The notes beneath the pieces are model-generated. The model was not told the origin of the DNA. It saw only the letters and a program-made list of their open reading frames with translations, and ran no database searches. A program made the position numbers and the translations under genes. Shown piece after piece: positions 16,950-25,538 of a DNA stretch of 64,000 nt; position 1 is the stretch's first letter; the number at the start of each line of letters is the position of its first letter. The DNA is taken from NCBI GenBank assembly GCA_943370145.1, contig CALRPY020000012.1, positions 1 through 64,000 on the forward strand, in the 5' to 3' direction. This stretch comes from Ga0077536 sp943370145 (GTDB lineage Bacteria; Pseudomonadota; Gammaproteobacteria; Ga0077536).

Positions 16950-18545
16950 ATGAGCGAGGCAGCAGCCCATCACGACGCGCACCACGGTCACCCGACGGGT
17001 ATCACCCGCTGGCTGACGACGACGAACCACAAGGACATCGGCACGATGTACCTCGTGTTCTCGCTGATCATGTTCTTCATTGGCGGCGCGATGGCCATGA
17101 TCATCCGCCTCGAGTTGTTCCAGCCGGGCCTGCAGTTCGTCGACCCGCAATTCTTCAACTCGATGACCACGATGCACGCTCTGGTCATGATCTTCGGCGC
17201 CGTCATGCCGGCGTGGACCGGCTTCGCGAACTGGATGATTCCGATGATGATCGGCGCGCCCGACATGGCGCTTCCCCGACTCAACAACTGGAGCTTCTGG
17301 ATCCTGCCCTTCGCGTTCACGCTGCTGCTGGCGACCCTCTTCATGCCGGGTGGCGCCCCGGCCGGTGGCTGGACGATGTATCCGCCGCTGGTCCTGCAGA
17401 CCGGTGCGGCCTTTCCGTTCCTGATCTTCGCCGTGCACTTCATGGGTGCGTCGTCGATTGCGGGTGCGATCAACATCGTCGCGACGGTCTTCAACATGCG
17501 TGCGCCGGGCATGACCCTGATGAAGCTGCCGCTGTTCGTGTGGACCTGGATCATCACGGCCTTCCTGCTGATCGCCTCGATCCCGGTGCTCGCCGGCGCC
17601 GTCACGATGCTGCTGACGGACAAGTTCTTCGGCACCTCGTTCTTCAGCGCGGCTGGCGGCGGCGATCCCGTGATGTTCCAGCACATCTTCTGGTTCTTCG
17701 GGCATCCCGAGGTCTACATCCTGATCCTGCCCGCCTTCGGTATCGCCTCGGCCATCATCCCGACCTTCGCGCGCAAGCCCCTGTTTGGCTACAGCTCGAT
17801 GGTGTACGCGTCGGCGTCAATCGCCTTCCTGTCGTTCATCGTGTGGGCGCACCACATGTTCACGGTCGGCATGCCGCTCGCGGGTGAGCTGTTCTTCATG
17901 TACGCGACCATCCTGATCGCGGTCCCGACGGGCGTGAAGGTTTTCAATTGGGTCGCCACGATGTGGCAGAGCTCGATGACTTTCGAAACACCGATGCTCT
18001 TCGCGATCGGTTTCGTCGTGCTGTTCACCATCGGCGGTTTCTCGGGCCTCATGCTCGGCATCACGCCGGTCGACTTCCAGTACCACGATACCTACTTCGT
18101 CGTCGCCCACTTCCACTACGTACTGGTGACCGGCGCCGTCTTTGCGCTGATGGCCGGCACCTACTTCTGGCTTCCGAAGTGGACCGGCCACATGTACGAC
18201 GAGAAGCTCGGCAAGCTGCACTTCTGGATGTCCACGATTTCGGTCAACGTCCTGTTCTTCCCGCAGCACTTCCTGGGCCTCGCCGGCATGCCCCGCCGCA
18301 TCCCGGACTACGCGGTGCAGTTCGCGGACTGGAACATGGTGTCGAGCATTGGTGGCTTCGTGTTCGGCCTGTCGCAGATCCTGTTCGTCATCGGCATCGT
18401 GAAGTGCGTGCGCGGTGGCCAGCAGGCCACCGACAAGGTCTGGGAAGGTGCCCACGGCCTCGAATGGACCCTGTCCTCGCCGCCGCCGTACCACAGCTTC
18501 TCCACCCCGCCCGCCCCGGCGACCATCGAAGGTGGCATGCGCTGA
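16950..18545 (+). CDS. ctaD: Cytochrome c oxidase subunit I
   Basis: This is the catalytic heme-copper subunit. The 531-residue, 12-helix protein shows the D-channel Asp in GAPDMALPRLNN, the HPEVY motif with the cross-linked His-Tyr and the gating Glu, the CuB ligands in VWAHHMFTVG, the K-channel Lys in PTGVKVFNW, and the HDTYFVVAHFHYV heme-ligand segment. These mark it as an A-type oxidase. It lies 53 bp after coxB. Confidence 0.97.
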   Translation: MSEAAAHHDAHHGHPTGITRWLTTTNHKDIGTMYLVFSLIMFFIGGAMAMIIRLELFQPGLQFVDPQFFNSMTTMHALVMIFGAVMPAWTGFANWMIPMMIGAPDMALPRLNNWSFWILPFAFTLLLATLFMPGGAPAGGWTMYPPLVLQTGAAFPFLIFAVHFMGASSIAGAINIVATVFNMRAPGMTLMKLPLFVWTWIITAFLLIASIPVLAGAVTMLLTDKFFGTSFFSAAGGGDPVMFQHIFWFFGHPEVYILILPAFGIASAIIPTFARKPLFGYSSMVYASASIAFLSFIVWAHHMFTVGMPLAGELFFMYATILIAVPTGVKVFNWVATMWQSSMTFETPMLFAIGFVVLFTIGGFSGLMLGITPVDFQYHDTYFVVAHFHYVLVTGAVFALMAGTYFWLPKWTGHMYDEKLGKLHFWMSTISVNVLFFPQHFLGLAGMPRRIPDYAVQFADWNMVSSIGGFVFGLSQILFVIGIVKCVRGGQQATDKVWEGAHGLEWTLSSPPPYHSFSTPPAPATIEGGMR

Positions 18546-18564
18546 GCGCAGGTGCCGGGTGATC

Positions 18565-18678
18565 ATGAGCCAGCATGACATGCAGCAGACCCAGCGCCGT
18601 GCGGCCATCCGCACGGCGATTGGCCTCGCGCTGTTCGCGCTGGGCTGTTACGTGGCGTTCGTGATTACGAGGCTGTAG
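18565..18678 (+). CDS. Small single-helix protein of the oxidase cluster
   Basis: The 37-residue frame starts MSQHDMQQTQRRAAIRTAIG and has one transmembrane helix (about residues 18-35). It fills the space between ctaD and ctaG. Similar very short proteins, annotated as small oxidase assembly proteins, occupy this position in other proteobacteria (from memory). It has a plausible start 19 bp after ctaD. The short length limits certainty. Confidence 0.65.
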   Translation: MSQHDMQQTQRRAAIRTAIGLALFALGCYVAFVITRL

Positions 18679-18688
18679 GCAGCTGCCG

Positions 18689-19270
18689 ATGATCGAGCAG
18701 AGCCGCAATGGGGCCAACCGCCGCCTGGCACTGAAACTTCTGGCCGTCACCGGCCTGATGTTCGGTTTCGGCTATGCACTGGTCCCGCTGTACAACGTGT
18801 TCTGCGAAGTCACCGGCATCAACGGCAAGACGGGCGAGCTCTCGGCGGCCGAGGCCGCCGCCATGCAACCCGATCTCTCCCGTGAGGTGACGGTCGAATT
18901 CGTCACTAGCGTGAGCGCTGGCCTGCCCTGGCAGTTCAGCGGGCCTGCGAAGAAGGTCGTCGTCCATCCCGGTGTCATCACCGCCGTGGAGTTCGAGATC
19001 CTCAACAACGGGGGTCGGGACATGATCGGGCAGGCGACGCCCAGCGTCGCGCCCTCGACAGCCGCACGCTATTTCAGCAAGACGGAATGTTTCTGTTTCA
19101 CCAACCAGGCGTTGGAGGCCGGCGTCACCAAGAGGATGCCGGTGCGTTTCGTCGTCGACCCGAAGCTGCCGGCCGACGTGCAGACAGTGACCCTCGGCTA
19201 TACCTTCTTCGAAGCCGTGCCGGGTGCAGCGAATACCAATGAAACCAGGGGGAGTTCGCCGCGCTCCTAG
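18689..19270 (+). CDS. ctaG: Cytochrome c oxidase assembly protein CtaG/Cox11
   Basis: CtaG delivers copper to CuB of subunit I. The 193-residue protein has one N-terminal helix (about 10-32), the conserved LYNVFCEVTGINGKT motif, and the copper-binding ECFCF motif in the periplasmic domain. It sits between ctaD and coxC. Confidence 0.95.
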   Translation: MIEQSRNGANRRLALKLLAVTGLMFGFGYALVPLYNVFCEVTGINGKTGELSAAEAAAMQPDLSREVTVEFVTSVSAGLPWQFSGPAKKVVVHPGVITAVEFEILNNGGRDMIGQATPSVAPSTAARYFSKTECFCFTNQALEAGVTKRMPVRFVVDPKLPADVQTVTLGYTFFEAVPGAANTNETRGSSPRS

Positions 19271-19317
19271 CGGGCCGGTGAACACGCGAAAAATCAACTG
19301 ACCAAGAGAGTACCGCT

Positions 19318-20193
19318 ATGGCAGAGGCACACGCCCATTACTACGTTCCCGATTCCAGCCGTTGGCCGATCCTGACAACGATTGCGATCTTCGTCTGCTT
19401 CGTCGGCGGCGCGCTCACGTTGAATCACGCGTCATCGGGACCGATGGTCCTCGGCGCAGGTTTCCTGCTCCTGTTCATCACCCTGTTTGGCTGGTTCGGC
19501 GATGTCATTCGCGAGAGCGAAGGCGGACGCTACGGCCACTGGGAAGATGTCAGCTTCCGCATGGGAATGATGTGGTTCATCTTCTCCGAGGTCATGTTCT
19601 TCGCCGCGTTCTTCGGCGCGCTTTTCTACGTCCGCATGTTCTCCGTGCCGTGGCTCGGCGGCGCCGGCAGCGAGGCCGCCACGCATGAATTCCTGTGGCC
19701 GGCCTTCCTCTCCGATTGGCCTCTGCTCAAGCTGCCGACGACCTACGGCTTCGGCGAAGCGAAGGATGTCATCCCGGCCTGGGGTGTCCCGGCACTGAAC
19801 ACCGCCATCCTGCTGACCTCGGGCGCGACGGTGACGTGGGCGCACTGGGGCCTGAAGGCGAACAAGCGCGGCCACCTGATTACCGGTTTGGCCCTGACCG
19901 TGCTGCTCGGCGCGATTTTCGTGTACTACCAGGCGGAAGAGTACGGCCACGCCTATCACGAACTCGGCCTCACGCTGAACTCGGGCATCTACGGCGCGAC
20001 TTTCTTCCTCCTGACGGGCTTCCACGGATTCCACGTCTCGATGGGCACCCTGATGCTGTTCATCATCCTGCTCCGCTGCATCAAGGGCCACTTCAAGCCG
20101 GAAAACCACTTCGCCTTCGAGGCGGTCGCGTGGTACTGGCACTTCGTCGACGTGGTCTGGATCGGCCTGTTCATCTTCGTCTACTGGCTCTAG
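19318..20193 (+). CDS. ctaE: Cytochrome c oxidase subunit III
   Basis: The 291-residue polytopic protein has the subunit III hallmarks: the FFSEVMFF-like IFSEVMFFAAFFGALFY, the lipid-binding helices, and the C-terminal EAVAWYWHFVDVVWIGLFIFVYWL. It is preceded by AAGAGAG. A strong terminator lies 22 bp after its stop, so it probably ends the coxB-ctaE transcript. Confidence 0.97.
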   Translation: MAEAHAHYYVPDSSRWPILTTIAIFVCFVGGALTLNHASSGPMVLGAGFLLLFITLFGWFGDVIRESEGGRYGHWEDVSFRMGMMWFIFSEVMFFAAFFGALFYVRMFSVPWLGGAGSEAATHEFLWPAFLSDWPLLKLPTTYGFGEAKDVIPAWGVPALNTAILLTSGATVTWAHWGLKANKRGHLITGLALTVLLGAIFVYYQAEEYGHAYHELGLTLNSGIYGATFFLLTGFHGFHVSMGTLMLFIILLRCIKGHFKPENHFAFEAVAWYWHFVDVVWIGLFIFVYWL

Positions 20194-20214
20194 ACGACCC
20201 GCACATCAGCCATG

Positions 20215-20240
20215 AAGGGCGCTCCTGGGAGCGCCCTTTT
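20215..20240 (+). terminator. Rho-independent terminator after subunit III
   Basis: An 11-bp GC-rich stem (AAGGGCGCTCC / GGAGCGCCCTT) with a 2-base loop is followed by T residues. It separates ctaE from the convergent small gene at 20317. Confidence 0.85.
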
Positions 20241-20316
20241 CATTTGCGGCCGTTACCGATGGACGTGCAGCGCCTGCGCAGACCGAAAGTCCGGCCGACT
20301 CGGCCGGTCGTACCAA

Positions 20317-20526
20317 TCAGTGCGGTTTGATGATGCCGAGGGAAGCGAGGATCATCAGCAACGCGAACAGGGCAATCGACAGGCCGACGCGCACAGTGAG
20401 GGCTTTCACGGTTTTGTTGCCCTCGCCCTTGCCGCGGAACAGGCTGACGAAGGCGGAGCCCAACGACCCCACTATCATGATCAGCATGAGAATGACGATG
20501 AAGCGAATGAGCGGCTGGTCTTCCAT
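20317..20526 (-). CDS. DUF2909 twin-transmembrane protein
   Basis: The 69-residue protein consists of two transmembrane helices (about 8-28 and 45-65) joined by a short basic loop, FRGKGEGNKT. That pattern fits DUF2909 (twin transmembrane protein). It is on the opposite strand between subunit III and SURF1, a position I recall being conserved in Pseudomonas oxidase clusters. Function is unknown. Confidence 0.75.
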   Translation of the reverse strand: MEDQPLIRFIVILMLIMIVGSLGSAFVSLFRGKGEGNKTVKALTVRVGLSIALFALLMILASLGIIKPH

Positions 20527-20612
20527 GCGGTTTGCCTGCGCGCGTTCGCGCGCCGAAAGAAGGGGCGAGCACTTTATCCTTGACGCTCGACCTGTAAAAG
20601 GGGCTTGAACCC

Positions 20613-21344
20613 GTGGGCAGCGCCTCCTCGGTCTGGTTCCGCGCGCTTGCGGCCCTGGTCGCCATCGCGATTCTCGGCAGCCTGGGTTTCTGGCAGCTAG
20701 ACCGCGCGCGGCAGAAGCGTGACCTCCACGCGCTTTTCACCCAGCGCCTCGAGCAACCCCCCCTCGACCTCTCGCTTCATGGCGCCGTGCCCCTGGCCGG
20801 CGAGGCCTGGCGCGCCACCCGCGCCTACGGCACCTACGGTCCCCCGACCTTCCTGCTCGACAATCGCATTCGCGGCGGCCGCGTAGGCTACGAAGTCCTG
20901 GGCACCTTCACGATCGCCGATGGCCAGCGCATCCTGGTCGACCGCGGCTGGGTACCCGCCGGCGCGACCCGGCGCGATTTGCCCTCCCTGGACATGCCGT
21001 CTCAAGCGCAGGCGCTGCGAGGACGCCTTGCCCCGGCGCCCTCCACAGGTATCGCGCTCGGTACCCCCTTGCCACCGGAAGAGGTCGGACCCGGGCTCTG
21101 GCGTATCCAGCGTGTCGACTTCGCCGAGCTGGGCGCCCGCTTCGGCACTGACTATCTGCCGGCGCTCGTTTATCTGGATGCGGACGAGCCGGGCGGTTAC
21201 GATCGCGCCTGGGTGCTTCCCGCTCCTGACGACGGAAAACACACGGCCTATGCCGTGCAGTGGTTCTCGATGGCGGGCGCCATCGTCATCATCTTCTTGC
21301 TGTCCCTGCGTCGCCGCGCGAACGCCGGCCGAATCCCCGAGTAA
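20613..21344 (+). CDS. SURF1-family oxidase assembly protein
   Basis: SURF1 proteins help insert heme a into subunit I. The 243-residue protein has a helix at each end (about 8-25 and 215-235), the early GFWQLDRARQK motif, and VLVDRGWVPAG-like ILVDRGWVPAGATRRD. It starts with GTG at 20613. It begins the second oxidase transcript, followed closely by the next three genes. Confidence 0.9.
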   Translation: MGSASSVWFRALAALVAIAILGSLGFWQLDRARQKRDLHALFTQRLEQPPLDLSLHGAVPLAGEAWRATRAYGTYGPPTFLLDNRIRGGRVGYEVLGTFTIADGQRILVDRGWVPAGATRRDLPSLDMPSQAQALRGRLAPAPSTGIALGTPLPPEEVGPGLWRIQRVDFAELGARFGTDYLPALVYLDADEPGGYDRAWVLPAPDDGKHTAYAVQWFSMAGAIVIIFLLSLRRRANAGRIPE

Positions 21345-21346
21345 CC

Positions 21347-21928
21347 GTGAACGACAAGAACGCATCCTCGACACGGGCGAGCAATCGCCTGGTGCTCCTG
21401 ATGATCGCAGGCACTTTCGTCCTGCCCATCATCATCGCCTGGCTGCTCGCCGCCGGTGTGTTCGACTGGCGCCCGCAGGGCCTGCTCAACCATGGCGCGC
21501 TGTTCGAGCCACCCATCGACCTTCACCGCCTCGAGTCGGGCCCGGCCTCGGCGCCCTTGCGCGAATTGCCGCCGGCCGACTGGGCCGTGGTCTTCGTCAG
21601 CGACGGCCCCTGCGACAACACCTGCCGCGCAGTCCTCGCGGAACTCAGCGCGATCCGCCTCGTCATCGGGAAGAACGGCACGCGCGTATCGGTGTTCGGC
21701 GTGTTCGATTCGGCGCAGCCCAAGACCGGCGAGCGGCAGCTGGTCGACCCCGTGCTGGTCGCCGGCATCCGGGCCGGCCTGGCGGCGCAAGCGGGTCAGC
21801 CCAAGCTGCCGCTCGTGGGATTCGTCGACTGGCGTGGCCAGTTGATGATGCATTTCCCGCCCGAGGCACCGCCGCAAGACATCAAGAGCGACCTGAAGCG
21901 CCTGCTGAGCGCCTCCGCGATTAAATAG
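21347..21928 (+). CDS. SCO-like membrane-anchored thioredoxin-fold protein
   Basis: The 193-residue protein starts with GTG at 21347, two bases after the SURF1 stop. It has one N-terminal helix (about 15-37) and a periplasmic domain with VFVSDGPCDNTCRAVLAEL. The Cys-x3-Cys matches the copper/thiol motif position of SCO1-type proteins, but the rest is divergent. I infer a role in CuA assembly or disulfide handling from the motif and its place between SURF1 and ctaA. Confidence 0.7.
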   Translation: MNDKNASSTRASNRLVLLMIAGTFVLPIIIAWLLAAGVFDWRPQGLLNHGALFEPPIDLHRLESGPASAPLRELPPADWAVVFVSDGPCDNTCRAVLAELSAIRLVIGKNGTRVSVFGVFDSAQPKTGERQLVDPVLVAGIRAGLAAQAGQPKLPLVGFVDWRGQLMMHFPPEAPPQDIKSDLKRLLSASAIK

Positions 21929-21933
21929 GCAAC

Positions 21934-22935
21934 ATGACCCGACTCTATCGAACCCTCTCCTGGCTGCTGCCCGTCCTGGCGTTCATCGTGATCGTCAAAG
22001 GGGCGTATGTCCGCCTCACCGACGCGGGCCTGGGCTGCCCCGACTGGCCCGGCTGCTATGGCCAACTGCTGGTGCCTGCTTCCCCCGAGCAGGCGGACCC
22101 GGCCCATCTCGAGGCGCGCCCGCTCGAGGCGGGCAAGGCCTGGCGTGAAATGATCCATCGTTACCTGGCGTCCGGCCTCGGTTTCGGCATCCTGCTGCTG
22201 GCGGTCCTTGCCTGGCGCAATCGCGCCGACCCCCTGCAGCCCGTCCTGGTGCCCCTGCTGCTGGTGCCACTGGTCATGTTCCAGGGCATGCTCGGCATGT
22301 GGACCGTGACCCTGCTGCTGAAGCCGCTGGTCGTCACGGGCCACCTGCTCGGCGGTTTCTCGGTGCTGGCGCTGCTGACCTGGAACCTGCTGGCCACGCG
22401 AGCCTGCGCCGCCAGCCGCCTCGCGGCGGGCACAGCCATTTCCAGCGCCGCCGTGCTCGCCCTGATTGCGCTGGCGGGCCAGGTGTTCCTCGGCGGGTGG
22501 ACCAGCGCGAACTACGCGGCGCTGGCCTGCACCGACTTCCCGACCTGCCACGGCGCGTGGTGGCCGGACATGGCCTTCGACGAAGCCTTCGTGCTGTGGC
22601 GGGGGCTCGGCGTCAATTACGAATTCGGCGTGCTGGAGACGCCGGCTCGCACGGCGATCCATTTCTCCCATCGGCTCTGGGCGGTGGTGACGGCGGTCAT
22701 GATCCTGCTGGCCGTCCGCGCGGCCCGGCGCTCCGGTGGCGCGCGTGGTCGCCTGCTCGGCTGGTGTATACTGGCCGCCCTCGCGATGCAGATCACGCTG
22801 GGCATCACCAACGTGATGCACGGTCTGCCGCTGCCGGTGGCCGTCATGCACAACGGTTTTGCCGCGATCCTCATGGCGAGCCTGGTGTCCCTGTTGTTCT
22901 TTGCGACCCGCCCGGCGGGCGCCGCAGGCCGATAA
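21934..22935 (+). CDS. ctaA: Heme A synthase CtaA/Cox15
   Basis: CtaA oxidises heme O to heme A. The 333-residue, eight-helix protein has the paired heme-ligand histidines in the duplicated four-helix bundles (IHRYLASGLG, GHLLGGF, HFSHRLWAVVTA, MHNGFA) and the N-terminal GAYVRLTDAGLGCPDWPGC motif. It is 5 bp after the SCO-like gene and 2 bp before ctaB. Confidence 0.96.
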   Translation: MTRLYRTLSWLLPVLAFIVIVKGAYVRLTDAGLGCPDWPGCYGQLLVPASPEQADPAHLEARPLEAGKAWREMIHRYLASGLGFGILLLAVLAWRNRADPLQPVLVPLLLVPLVMFQGMLGMWTVTLLLKPLVVTGHLLGGFSVLALLTWNLLATRACAASRLAAGTAISSAAVLALIALAGQVFLGGWTSANYAALACTDFPTCHGAWWPDMAFDEAFVLWRGLGVNYEFGVLETPARTAIHFSHRLWAVVTAVMILLAVRAARRSGGARGRLLGWCILAALAMQITLGITNVMHGLPLPVAVMHNGFAAILMASLVSLLFFATRPAGAAGR

Positions 22936-22937
22936 CG

Positions 22938-23855
22938 ATGAAAAACCCGCCCGCTGACGCCGCGTCCTCCTCGCTTTTCTCGTGGCGAGACTACCTTGCG
23001 CTGTGCAAGCCGCGCGTCATTTCGCTGATCGTCTTCACGTCACTGATCGGGATGCTGATGTCGACGCCTGGCCTGGTCCCGCTGGACACGCTGGTGCTGG
23101 GCAACCTCGGCATCGCGCTCGCCGCCGCGTCGGCCGCCGCGATCAATCACGTCGCGGAACACCGCATCGATGCGCTGATGGCTCGCACGCAGAACCGTCC
23201 GCTGCCACAGGGCGAACTGGGCGTTGCACAGGCCCTGGGCTTCGCGCTCGTGCTCGGCTTCCTGTCGATGTACATCCTGGTTGCATTCATCAACCCGCTG
23301 ACCGCCGTGCTGACCTTCCTCTCGCTCATCGGCTATGCGGTCGTCTACACCATGTTCCTGAAGCACGCGACGCCCCAGAACATCGTCATCGGCGGTGCCG
23401 CGGGCGCGGCGCCACCGGTGCTGGGCTGGACGGCCGTGACCGGCACGCTGGACCCGCATGCGCTGCTGCTGTTCCTCATCATCTTCGCGTGGACGCCGCC
23501 GCATTTCTGGGCGCTCGCAATCTACCGGCGCAACGAGTACGCGAAGGCCAACATTCCGATGTTGCCGATCACGCACGGCACGGCGTTCACCCGCCTGCAC
23601 GTGCTGTTCTATACGATCCTGATGGTCGTCACGACGCTCCTGCCCTACGCGACCTACATGAGCGGGTTGATCTACCTCGCCGGCGCCAGCGTGCTGAACC
23701 TGATCTTCCTGTACTACGCGGTCCGCATGCAGTTCGACCACAGCGACGAACTGGCCTGGAAGACCTTCAAGTACTCGATCGTCTACCTGACGCTGCTGTT
23801 CGTCGCGCTGTTCGCCGACCACTACTGGCCCCTTGCGCGCGCCGTGCTGGCCTAG
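22938..23855 (+). CDS. ctaB: Protoheme IX farnesyltransferase (heme O synthase)
   Basis: This UbiA-type prenyltransferase makes heme O, the CtaA substrate. I chose ATG 22938, giving 305 residues; the longer open frame upstream overlaps ctaA and is not real. The motifs NHVAEHRIDALMARTQNRPLP (the Asp-rich prenyl-PP site) and WTPPHFWALAIYRRNEYAKA are diagnostic. Confidence 0.96.
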   Translation: MKNPPADAASSSLFSWRDYLALCKPRVISLIVFTSLIGMLMSTPGLVPLDTLVLGNLGIALAAASAAAINHVAEHRIDALMARTQNRPLPQGELGVAQALGFALVLGFLSMYILVAFINPLTAVLTFLSLIGYAVVYTMFLKHATPQNIVIGGAAGAAPPVLGWTAVTGTLDPHALLLFLIIFAWTPPHFWALAIYRRNEYAKANIPMLPITHGTAFTRLHVLFYTILMVVTTLLPYATYMSGLIYLAGASVLNLIFLYYAVRMQFDHSDELAWKTFKYSIVYLTLLFVALFADHYWPLARAVLA

Positions 23856-23858
23856 GCA

Positions 23859-24572
23859 ATGCCCGCGATGACCGGGCCAGGCCGCCTGCATCCCGTCCTC
23901 TGGCTGTGGTTCCCGCCGCTGCTCGCGTTGATCGTCTTCGGGGTCAAGCTGCTGGCGCCCGGGCACTATGCCACCTTCATCGAGGGTGAACTCGGCCTGA
24001 CCGAACTCGCGACGCCGCTCGTCGCGCTGATCGGCGTCGGTGTCGGCGTGCAGACGGTGCGGATGTCGCGCGGCCGAGTGCCACCGCTGTTCACCGGCTG
24101 GCTGCTGGTGACGACGCTGGGCTGCCTCTACTTCGCGGGCGAAGAACTGTCCTGGGGACAGCAACTCTTCCAGTGGCAGACACCGGAGCACATCGCCGCG
24201 ATCAACGACCAGAACGAAACCAACCTGCACAACATGAGCAGCTGGCTCGACCAGAAGCCGCGCCTGTTGCTCGAACTGTGGGTGCTGATCGGCGGCATCG
24301 TGCTGCCGCTGCGCGCACTCGCCGGCACGGCGCGGGCCCGGGTGGCGGGCAGCTTCAGGGACTGGTTCTGGCCGGGGGTCGAGTGCCTGCCGACGGCCGT
24401 GCTCGCGATTGCGATCAAGCTGCCGGAACGCTACAAGAAACTGATGGGGATCGAGAGTCTGCCCTTCGAAATCCGCTGGAGTGAACCGCAGGAGTACTAC
24501 TTCGCGCTGTTCCTGCTGATTTACCTGCTGGCGGTGCGCCAGCGGCTGCGGCACGGCTTGCCGCAGCCCTGA
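23859..24572 (+). CDS. Uncharacterised polytopic membrane protein
   Basis: The 237-residue protein has about six predicted helices and two unusual conserved-looking segments, AGEELSWGQQLF and NDQNETNLHNMSSW. It starts 3 bp after ctaB, so it is probably the last gene of the oxidase-assembly transcript. I do not recognise a named family. The EELSWGQ/NETNLHN motifs recall a group of unnamed bacterial membrane proteins. There is no metal-binding motif to tie it to oxidase assembly. Confidence 0.7.
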   Translation: MPAMTGPGRLHPVLWLWFPPLLALIVFGVKLLAPGHYATFIEGELGLTELATPLVALIGVGVGVQTVRMSRGRVPPLFTGWLLVTTLGCLYFAGEELSWGQQLFQWQTPEHIAAINDQNETNLHNMSSWLDQKPRLLLELWVLIGGIVLPLRALAGTARARVAGSFRDWFWPGVECLPTAVLAIAIKLPERYKKLMGIESLPFEIRWSEPQEYYFALFLLIYLLAVRQRLRHGLPQP

Positions 24573-24581
24573 AATCCGCGC

Positions 24582-25448
24582 TCAGCGGGCGCCCGCGAGT
24601 TGCGGCAGGTTGCCGTTCAGCGCCCGCTTCATGGTGTTGAACGCATTGTTCTCGATCTGCCGGATGCGCTCGGCGGACACGCCGTATTTCCCGGCGAGCT
24701 CGTGCAAGGTCTGCTTCGGTTCGGTCAGCCAGCGGCTTGCCACGATGTCGCGGCTGCGTGCATCGAGCCCAGCCATGGCCTGCGCGAGCTGTTCGACGCC
24801 ATCCGCCGTTTCCTCGTCCGCTTCCAGCTGCACGGTCGGTTCGAAGCGCATGTCCGCCAGGTAGCTCGCCGGCGCGAGGTCTTCCTCGCCATCCTCGAGC
24901 GACACATCGAAGGCCTGATCATGCGCATTCATGCGCTCTTCCATCAGCAGCACGGTCTTCGCATCGACACCCAGATCCTTCGCGACGGATTCCACTTCCT
25001 GCGAGTTCATCCAGCCGAGGCGCTGCTTGGCGCTGCGGAGGTTGAAGAACAGCTTGCGCTGCGCCTTGGTCGTCGCGACCTTGACGATACGCCAGTTGCG
25101 CAGGATGAATTCGTGAATCTCCGCGCGGATCCAGTGCACCGCGAAGGACACCAGGCGCACGCCGACGGCGGGGTCGAAGCGCTTAACGGCCTTCATCAGG
25201 CCGATGTTGCCTTCCTGGATCAGGTCGCCGTGCGGCAGGCCGTAGCCGAGATATCCACGGGCCACCCGCACCACGAAGCGCAGGTGGGCCATGACCAGCT
25301 GACGGGCGGCCTCGAGGTCCTCTTCATTGCGGAAACGCAGCGCCAGGTCGCGCTCGTCCTCTTCCGACAGCATCGGAATGCGGTGCACGGCGCTGATGTA
25401 GGACTCCAGCGAACCCGTCGGCAGCGGCAACTTGAGCGTATTGGTCAT
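24582..25448 (-). CDS. rpoH: RNA polymerase heat-shock sigma factor RpoH
   Basis: This is sigma-32. I chose ATG 25446-25448 with GGAGGG upstream, giving 288 residues. Region 2 is clear (LVMAHLRFVVRVARGYLGYGLPHGDLIQEGNIGLMKAVKRF), and the RpoH box QRKLFFNLR is at 130-138, separating it from RpoD-type and RpoS-type factors. Region 4 lies at about 230-280. It is the gene after ftsY, but ftsE and ftsX, which normally lie between them, are missing. A perfect CIRCE operator covers its promoter. Confidence 0.97.
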   Translation of the reverse strand: MTNTLKLPLPTGSLESYISAVHRIPMLSEEDERDLALRFRNEEDLEAARQLVMAHLRFVVRVARGYLGYGLPHGDLIQEGNIGLMKAVKRFDPAVGVRLVSFAVHWIRAEIHEFILRNWRIVKVATTKAQRKLFFNLRSAKQRLGWMNSQEVESVAKDLGVDAKTVLLMEERMNAHDQAFDVSLEDGEEDLAPASYLADMRFEPTVQLEADEETADGVEQLAQAMAGLDARSRDIVASRWLTEPKQTLHELAGKYGVSAERIRQIENNAFNTMKRALNGNLPQLAGAR

Positions 25449-25480
25449 CCGGGACCCTCCACACGATTCTAACTGGGGTG

Positions 25481-25510
25481 ATTTTAGCACTCGCTTCGTT
25501 GGAGTGCTAA
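25481..25510 (-). promoter_or_regulatory. Predicted sigma-70 promoter of rpoH, overlapping CIRCE
   Basis: Reading the minus strand, TTAGCA (25505-25510) and TAAAAT (25481-25486) are separated by 18 bp and precede rpoH by about 30 bp. Both hexamers overlap the arms of the CIRCE dyad, so repressor binding would block polymerase. The prediction is by eye. Confidence 0.5.
25484..25510. promoter_or_regulatory. Perfect CIRCE operator (HrcA binding site)
   Basis: The sequence is TTAGCACTC, nine bases, GAGTGCTAA, exactly matching the CIRCE consensus TTAGCACTC-N9-GAGTGCTAA. HrcA binds CIRCE to repress heat-shock genes and is itself kept active by GroE. It lies between ftsY and rpoH, 35 bp upstream of the rpoH start. 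Confidence 0.93.
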
Positions 25511-25538
25511 GTCCCCCGCAGGTTCCGTGCGCGACCCC

